From positions 1 through 64,000 of the forward strand of contig CAXXGR010000007.1 in NCBI GenBank assembly GCA_963678775.2: 64,000 bases of DNA, given 5' to 3'. This document shows positions 62,207 to 64,000 of this stretch, piece after piece. This stretch comes from JBFHIJ01 sp963678775. GTDB taxonomy: Bacteria; Bacteroidota; Ignavibacteria; Kapaibacteriales; UBA2268. Made by a program: the position numbers and the translations under genes. The notes under the pieces are model-generated. The model was not told the DNA's origin. It made no database searches and worked only from the letters and a program-made list of their open reading frames with translations. Within the stretch, counting starts at the first letter, position 1. Each line of letters opens with the position of its first letter.

Positions 62207-64000
62207 TGAAAAAAGTATATCAAAAATTTATTGACTTTATTATCAAGTGGTCTGTGCAAAAGCCTTGGCTGATGTTGGGGATGATTATTTTGATAACGGT
62301 CCCTGCAGCTTATTTGCTAAAAGATATCAAGGTAGATACTAACCTTATTAAGCTATTACCAAAGCATGCTAAAGCTGCTGTGGCTACCAGAGAGCTTGAA
62401 TCTATGGTAGGGGATGGTGGGCATTTTATAGTACTCTTTGAAGGAAATGATAGAGATAAACTTGTGCAAGCTGTTGAATACACTGCTGCGGAAATGAAGA
62501 AAATAGACGCTTTGCAGAATGTTTATTATAAGTGGCCAACTGAGTTTTTACAAAAATACAGATATTCCCTACTTCCTACTGAATATTTGGATAAAATGTA
62601 TGAACAGCTAATACAATGGGAAGCTAAAGTCAACCCATTTGTTGATAATATGCTTGATGATGAGGACGAAGTGGAGACCCACGGAGACAAAGAAGATAAG
62701 CAAGATCTGCAAATACTCATACAGCAATATCAACACATGAGCGAATATCATGAGAGTGCTGATGGTAAAATCTTTGGTATACTTGCACCCACCAGTAAGG
62801 GTGTCACTAATATTGGTTCAATTAAGAAAATAAAAGAGCAAATACAAAAAATTACACTTGATGCATCCGAGAAATATGGAGTATGGTCCGGAATTACAGG
62901 CAACCATCAGAACAAATTAAATGAGTACGATATTATCATGTATGACTTAAATCAGTCATCAATAATTGCTGGTATTTTGATACTTTTGGTACTTCTGATT
63001 AGTTACAGAGCAATTTCTCCGATAATAGTAACTATTTTTCCTTTGTTGATTGGCTTAGTGTGGGCATTTGCTTTAGTTCCACACTTTGTAGGTCCACTAA
63101 ACCTAATAACTGCGTTCCTATTACTGATACTATTTGGTATGGGGATAGATTATGCTATTCATATAGTTAAGCGTTTTCAGTTAGAATCTAATAATGTATC
63201 AGTAGAGCAGGCATTGCGAGAAACTTACCACTCCACAGGAGTTGCGGTTGGACTTTCAGGACTGACTACAGGCTTGTCTTTAAGTATACTAGCATTATCA
63301 GATTTTAGAGGCTTTTCAGAGTTTGGTATTATCAGTGCGATGGCTATATTCACAGTCCTATTGGCAATGTATTTAGCTCTTCCTGTTTTTGTTGTGCTAT
63401 TTTCAAGATTTAAAGGGATGCATAAACAGCCTTTAGTGATGAAAAAAGTTTATATCCCTAAGAAGCTTACAACTATTGCAATGGGAGCACTTACCTTAGT
63501 TGCTGTAGTTTACGCTGCATTTAATATGCAATTTGATTATAATTTAGCAAATATGAATTTTGATAATCAAAAGATAGTAAATGTTCAAGAGTTAAAAGAG
63601 AAGCAAGGGAAAGTATACTCTAACTCAATGGGTGTGGCAGCTATACTGTTAGCTCCCAATTTGGAAGAAGTAGACAATTTAAAATCTCAACTGTATCAGG
63701 CAAAGGAAAAAGACAGTACAAGCCTGATAGGTAGGATTAGATCTATCAGAGACTATTCTCCAAGTGAGGCAGATTATGAAGAAAAACTATTCCTTATTCA
63801 AGATATTAAAGAGCAAGTATCAGGTCAGTGGACAGAAAGAATAGAAGACGAATCTCAGAAAGAGATGATAGCTGACTTCCTTTCATGGGATCCACCTATG
63901 GAGCCACCTTCAGTGGATGAAATACCTGATATTATAAAAGCTAATTATGTAAGTCGCAATGGGACAGGGCACTATTTGGTAACTGTAAACCCAAGCGAAG
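62206..64000 (+). CDS. MMPL/RND-family lipid transporter (3' end outside the window)
   Basis: At least 598 residues, continuing past the window edge. An N-terminal helix (WLMLGMIILITVPAAYLL) is followed by a periplasmic porter loop, then a membrane bundle with ILILLVLLISYRAISPIIVT and LILFGMGIDYAIHIVKRFQ, whose Gly-Asp-Tyr is the MMPL signature. After it a second porter half begins (LANMNFDNQKIVN). The MMPL branch, with HpnN and MmpL proteins, moves lipids using proton flow. ATG at 62206 shares its A with the MlaC stop (TAATG). This is translational coupling, and the partners are TolC and MlaC-like proteins. Confidence 0.88.
   Translation, partial: MKKVYQKFIDFIIKWSVQKPWLMLGMIILITVPAAYLLKDIKVDTNLIKLLPKHAKAAVATRELESMVGDGGHFIVLFEGNDRDKLVQAVEYTAAEMKKIDALQNVYYKWPTEFLQKYRYSLLPTEYLDKMYEQLIQWEAKVNPFVDNMLDDEDEVETHGDKEDKQDLQILIQQYQHMSEYHESADGKIFGILAPTSKGVTNIGSIKKIKEQIQKITLDASEKYGVWSGITGNHQNKLNEYDIIMYDLNQSSIIAGILILLVLLISYRAISPIIVTIFPLLIGLVWAFALVPHFVGPLNLITAFLLLILFGMGIDYAIHIVKRFQLESNNVSVEQALRETYHSTGVAVGLSGLTTGLSLSILALSDFRGFSEFGIISAMAIFTVLLAMYLALPVFVVLFSRFKGMHKQPLVMKKVYIPKKLTTIAMGALTLVAVVYAAFNMQFDYNLANMNFDNQKIVNVQELKEKQGKVYSNSMGVAAILLAPNLEEVDNLKSQLYQAKEKDSTSLIGRIRSIRDYSPSEADYEEKLFLIQDIKEQVSGQWTERIEDESQKEMIADFLSWDPPMEPPSVDEIPDIIKANYVSRNGTGHYLVTVNPSE

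Overview
The window joins two unrelated kinds of DNA. Positions 1 to about 3625 are extremely AT-rich and look like ciliate nuclear DNA. Three minus-strand genes with short (about 50 nt) introns can be reconstructed: a Ser/Thr protein kinase, a secreted cyclophilin and a fragment of an EF-hand protein. They read through only if UAA and UAG are Gln. The kinase also needs UGA as Trp, because UGA sits at the invariant Trp of the DIWSLG motif. This matches codes known from karyorelictid or Condylostoma-type ciliates. Near 3622-3632 the sequence changes abruptly to intron-free bacterial DNA, most simply an assembly or library chimera of a ciliate and an associated or co-sampled bacterium.

The bacterial part (about 3630-64000) is moderately AT-rich and densely coded. 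It belongs to a diderm of the Bacteroidota/FCB group, probably an Ignavibacteria/Kapabacteria-like lineage. The reasons are a TonB receptor next to a giant protein with a type IX-like C-terminal sorting domain and a PorV-family protein, a GWxTD protein, BatA-type VWA, SIMPL and GIN-domain proteins, and a PorW/SprE-like TPR lipoprotein. There are no rRNA or tRNA genes, CRISPR arrays or insertion sequences that I can see.

Layout. 3.6-17.8 kb: outer-membrane/type IX cargo module, then GWxTD, lipid A acyltransferase, heptosyltransferase and GT10 (fucosyltransferase-family) genes of envelope synthesis. 17.8-28.5 kb: EVE protein, thioredoxin-like lipoprotein, RecQ, SIMPL, GIN adhesin, CNNM/CBS protein, two adjacent genes that each carry a frameshift, and an OmpA-type protein. 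28.8-34.7 kb: PepE and the three antiporter-like complex I subunits NuoL-M-N without the rest of the complex. 34.9-50.1 kb: ClpS, then a long minus-strand chemosensory block (acidic protein, CheB, CheA, CheZ-like, CheY, CheY, CheR, HEAT protein), a sigma-54 two-component pair, a TPR lipoprotein, a J-domain protein and an AhpD-like protein. 50.2-53.6 kb: VWA protein, small secreted protein, pseudouridine synthase. 53.9-60.1 kb: a plus-strand inositol cluster (MobA-like nucleotidyltransferase, DUF2141, ATP-grasp, CDP-alcohol phosphotransferase, flippase-like membrane protein, HAD hydrolase, inositol-3-phosphate synthase). 60.2 kb to the end: TolC, MlaC-like and MMPL/RND genes forming a probable lipid export operon.

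Two sets of genes look most novel. The first is the chemosensory block. Its CheZ-like phosphatase keeps the catalytic D-x-T-x-Q signature and carries four tandem DIDALF tails that resemble the CheY-binding ends of CheZ and FliM. Related motifs appear in CheA, which seems to lack a P2 domain, and in the acidic partner protein. The second is the inositol cluster, which would make inositol phosphate, activate it and transfer it to a lipid or second inositol. Its CDP-alcohol phosphotransferase has lost the fourth Asp of its signature, and a candidate lipid export machine follows directly.
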